DNA of 64,000 nucleotides from Streptomyces sp. 130 (lineage in GTDB: Bacteria > Actinomycetota > Actinomycetes > Streptomycetales > Streptomycetaceae): assembly GCF_007096885.1 (NCBI RefSeq), contig NZ_VJNO01000022.1, forward strand, positions 43,963 to 107,962. Direction: 5' to 3'. The notes under the pieces are model-generated. The model saw only the letters and a list, made by a program, of their open reading frames with translations. It ran no database searches and was not told where the DNA came from. Both the position numbers and the translations under genes were made by a program. Positions 61,984 through 64,000 of this stretch are shown here, in pieces. Every line of letters starts with the position of its first letter. Positions within the stretch are counted from its first letter, which is position 1.

Positions 61984-62038
61984 CTTGACTTCCCACAACC
62001 GCGATATATCGTGTTCTTCAAGAGACGCGATATGTTGC
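61984..62038 (+). promoter_or_regulatory. DUF4097-padR promoter with overlapping palindromes
   Basis: TTGACT (61984-61989), 16 nt, TATCGT (62006-62011) form a housekeeping-type promoter. The perfect palindrome CGATATATCG (62001-62010) covers the -10, and a related element CGCGATATGTTGCG follows at 62025-62038. Two similar AT-rich sites around one promoter suggest autoregulation by the PadR protein. Confidence 0.65.
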
Positions 62039-62067
62039 GTCGCCAGTGCTATCGGGAGGTCAGATCC

Positions 62068-62925
62068 ATGCCTGTCTCGACATGGGCCGTCGCCGAGCCT
62101 CGGAAACTGGCCTTCGACGAGCCCGTCACCGCCCTGAAGGTGCGCATCGTGAACGGCACGGTCAACGTGGTCGGCACCGACGAGCCGGCCGCGCGCCTGG
62201 AGGTCTCCGCCATCGACGGTCCGCCGCTGATCGTGACGCAGCAGGACGGCGTCCTGACCGTCGCGTACGAGGACCTGGCCTGGCAGAACCTCCTGAAGTG
62301 GCTGGACCGCAAGGAGTGGCGCCGCACCGCGGTCGTCTCCCTCGCGGTCCCGGCCGGCTCCTCGGTCGAGGTCGGCGTGGTCGGCGCCGGGGCCTTCGTC
62401 TCCGGCGTCCGGGGCCGTACGGAGGTGCGCGGAGTCACCGGTGACACCACGCTCGTCAAGCTCTCCGGGCCGGTCGGCGCGGAGACCGTGTCGGGCAGCA
62501 TCGAGGCCCAGTCCGTCACCGGCGACCTGCGCTTCAAGTCGGTCTCCGGCGAGCTGACGGTGGTCGAGGGCGCGGGCGCCTCCGTGAAGGCGGAGTCCGT
62601 CAGCGGCGGCATGGTGCTCGACCTGGACCCGACCGGGAAGCCCACGGACATCCGGCTGACCACGGTCTCCGGCGAGATCGCCATCCGGCTGCCGCACCCC
62701 GCCGACGCGCGGGTGGAGGCGAACACCGCGAGCGGTTCCGTCTCCAACGGCTTCGAGGACCTGCGGGTCAGCGGCCAGTGGGGCGCGAAGAAGATCACCG
62801 GCACGCTGGGCTCCGGCACCGGCACCCTGAAGGCGACGACCGTATCGGGGTCGATCGCGCTCCTGCGCCGCCCGCCGGGCGAAGAGGAACCGTACGAGTC
62901 CGCGCCGGCCGGAAAGGTGCTGTGA
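62068..62925 (+). CDS. DUF4097 beta-helix protein
   Basis: A 285-residue protein of repeated short beta strands (VSGSIEAQSVTGDLRFKSVSGEL, TTVSGEIAI, NTASGSVSNG), the pattern of DUF4097/adhesin-like beta-helix domains. No signal peptide or membrane helix is present, so it probably stays in the cytoplasm. GGAGG (62055-62059) precedes the ATG. It is followed by padR after 1 nt. The function is unknown. Confidence 0.88.
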   Translation: MPVSTWAVAEPRKLAFDEPVTALKVRIVNGTVNVVGTDEPAARLEVSAIDGPPLIVTQQDGVLTVAYEDLAWQNLLKWLDRKEWRRTAVVSLAVPAGSSVEVGVVGAGAFVSGVRGRTEVRGVTGDTTLVKLSGPVGAETVSGSIEAQSVTGDLRFKSVSGELTVVEGAGASVKAESVSGGMVLDLDPTGKPTDIRLTTVSGEIAIRLPHPADARVEANTASGSVSNGFEDLRVSGQWGAKKITGTLGSGTGTLKATTVSGSIALLRRPPGEEEPYESAPAGKVL

Positions 62926-62926
62926 C

Positions 62927-63895
62927 ATGCCCCCCGTTTTCGCCCACGGCCGTCTGCGGCTGTACCTCCTCAAGCTGCTGGAAGAGGCCCCCCGGCACGG
63001 CTACGAGGTGATCCGCCTGCTGGAGGAGCGCTTCCAGGGCCTGTACGCCCCCTCGGCCGGCACGGTCTACCCCCGGCTGGCCAAACTGGAGGCCGAGGGC
63101 CTGGTCACGCACGCCACGGAGGGTGGCCGCAAGGTCTATTCGATCACCGACGCCGGCCGCGCCGAACTGGCCGACCGCACCGGGGAGCTCGCCGATCTGG
63201 AGCTGGAGATCCGGGAGTCGGTCTCCGAGCTGGCCGCCGAGATGCGCGACGACGTGCGCGGGGCGGCGGGCAAGCTGCGCAGCGAGATGCGGGCGGCGGC
63301 CGACGAGTCGCGCCACACGCCGGGCGCCGCCCCGGGCGGCAGGGAGCCGTTCGGCGGGTTCGGTGACTTCGGCGACCACGAGACGTGGCGTGCCGCCAAG
63401 GACGAGCTGCGCAAGGCCAGGCAGGAGTGGAAGGAACAGGCCCGCCGCGCGAAGGACGAGTCCCGGCGCGCCCGCCAGGACGCCCAGCAGGCCCGCCGCC
63501 AGGCGAAGGAGGCCCAGGACCGGGCGCGCGAGCAGATGCAGAACGCCGCCCGCCAGGTGCAGGAGCACTTCGCCCGGGGCGACTGGCCGGCCGGGGTCCG
63601 CGAGGGCCTGGCCGAGATCACCGGCCAGCTGGGCGGCTTCGCCCGTACGGGGAGCTGGGGGCCCGCCGGCCAGCCGGACGCCACCGGCCCGGACCCCGAG
63701 TGGGGCAGGGACACGGGCGGCACGGGCGACCCGTCCCGCGATCTGGACCGGCTGCTCGACCGCTTCCGCGACGAGATCCGCGACGCGGCACGGGACCACG
63801 GGGTGACGGAAGCCCAGCTCGCCGAGGCCCGCCGCCACTTGGCAACGGTGGCGGCCCAGGTGGGCGCGGTGCTGCGGGGAGACGGGGAGAAATAA
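62927..63895 (+). CDS. PadR-family regulator with long coiled-coil tail
   Basis: A 322-residue protein. The N-terminal winged helix is PadR type (GRLRLYLLKLLEEAPRHGYEV, LYAPSAGTVYPRLAKLEAEGLV). The rest, about 200 residues, is unusually long for PadR and rich in Ala, Arg, Glu and Gln (EWKEQARRAKDESRRARQDAQQARRQAK), predicted as a coiled coil. It probably represses its own operon through the palindromes at 62001-62038. The stop is TAA, rare in this genome. Confidence 0.9.
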   Translation: MPPVFAHGRLRLYLLKLLEEAPRHGYEVIRLLEERFQGLYAPSAGTVYPRLAKLEAEGLVTHATEGGRKVYSITDAGRAELADRTGELADLELEIRESVSELAAEMRDDVRGAAGKLRSEMRAAADESRHTPGAAPGGREPFGGFGDFGDHETWRAAKDELRKARQEWKEQARRAKDESRRARQDAQQARRQAKEAQDRAREQMQNAARQVQEHFARGDWPAGVREGLAEITGQLGGFARTGSWGPAGQPDATGPDPEWGRDTGGTGDPSRDLDRLLDRFRDEIRDAARDHGVTEAQLAEARRHLATVAAQVGAVLRGDGEK

Positions 63896-64000
63896 GCGCG
63901 GGGGGGGGGCGGGCCGCCCGCCCCCCCCGCCCGCCCCACCCCCCGCGCCGGCCCGGCCCCCCCCCCCCGGCCCCCCCACGCCCGCCCCCCCCCGCCCCCC
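63896..64000. other. Low-complexity C/G runs at the sequence end
   Basis: The last 105 bases consist almost only of G and C homopolymer runs (up to 12). No gene or signal can be recognised; the quality of this stretch is doubtful. Confidence 0.7.

Overview
The window is high-GC actinobacterial chromosome, almost certainly from a Streptomyces or a very close relative. The evidence is very high GC with G/C-biased third codon positions, frequent GTG/TTG starts, leaderless genes with a TANNNT box 6-7 nt before the start codon, a conservon operon, an SCO0607-type lipoprotein, a DUF6104 gene, an actinobacterial E2-E1 fusion Kgd, and an HspR-type operator in front of lon. No RNA genes, insertion sequences, phage genes or CRISPR arrays were recognised.

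Layout. 1-4.8 kb: the 3' part of a HEAT-repeat gene, a zinc-ribbon protein, an FtsW/RodA glycosyltransferase with its class B penicillin-binding protein (overlapping genes), and a small lipoprotein behind a perfect palindrome. 4.8-10.6 kb: a Pro-rich membrane protein, a GNAT acetyltransferase, a kinase-fold protein overlapping a ferritin-like diiron protein, a divergent AurF-like diiron oxygenase, a TetR regulator and a small hypothetical protein. 10.6-14.7 kb: a pseudokinase-TM-PQQ propeller protein and a secreted NlpC/P60 hydrolase. 14.7-20.7 kb (minus strand): a conservon (cvnABCD) with a styrene/indole-monooxygenase-like flavoprotein in the position where some conservons carry a P450. 21-24.3 kb: PP2C-like phosphatase, MarR regulator, GH25 lysozyme, NodB-type deacetylase lipoprotein. 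24.4-26.8 kb: lon. 27-32.3 kb: DUF4259 protein, isochorismatase-like hydrolase, and a translationally coupled five-gene operon of ECF sigma factor, zinc-finger membrane protein, ABC ATPase and two membrane proteins. 32.5-39.3 kb: spermidine-synthase-like protein, a two-component system, and kgd.

39.4-60.7 kb is the most unusual part: thirteen consecutive minus-strand genes, many overlapping by 4 bp. It combines (i) a ternary set of TRYPCO1-like protein, trypsin-VMAP-like protease, MoxR ATPase and SAV_2336-type vWA/TPR protein; (ii) an FxSxx-COOH (triceptide) RiPP module with a 59-aa precursor ending FNNAF, an FxsB radical SAM enzyme and an HExxH enzyme; (iii) a TIR-NB-ARC-TPR protein; and (iv) a second set of TRYPCO1-like protein, ChlI-like ATPase, ChlD-like vWA protein, CHAT protease and another TIR-NB-ARC-TPR protein. 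The parts belong to known families (FxSxx-COOH systems; vWA/MoxR/VMAP ternary conflict systems). The uncommon features are the merger of two protease sets around one cyclophane peptide and the FNNAF variant terminus. A signalling or defence role is inference.

60.8-64 kb: a leaderless DUF6104 gene, a membrane-associated hypothetical protein converging on it through a 90-bp tandem duplication, and a DUF4097-PadR operon with a likely autoregulatory palindrome over its promoter. The last ~105 bases are runs of C and G and look like an unreliable sequence end.
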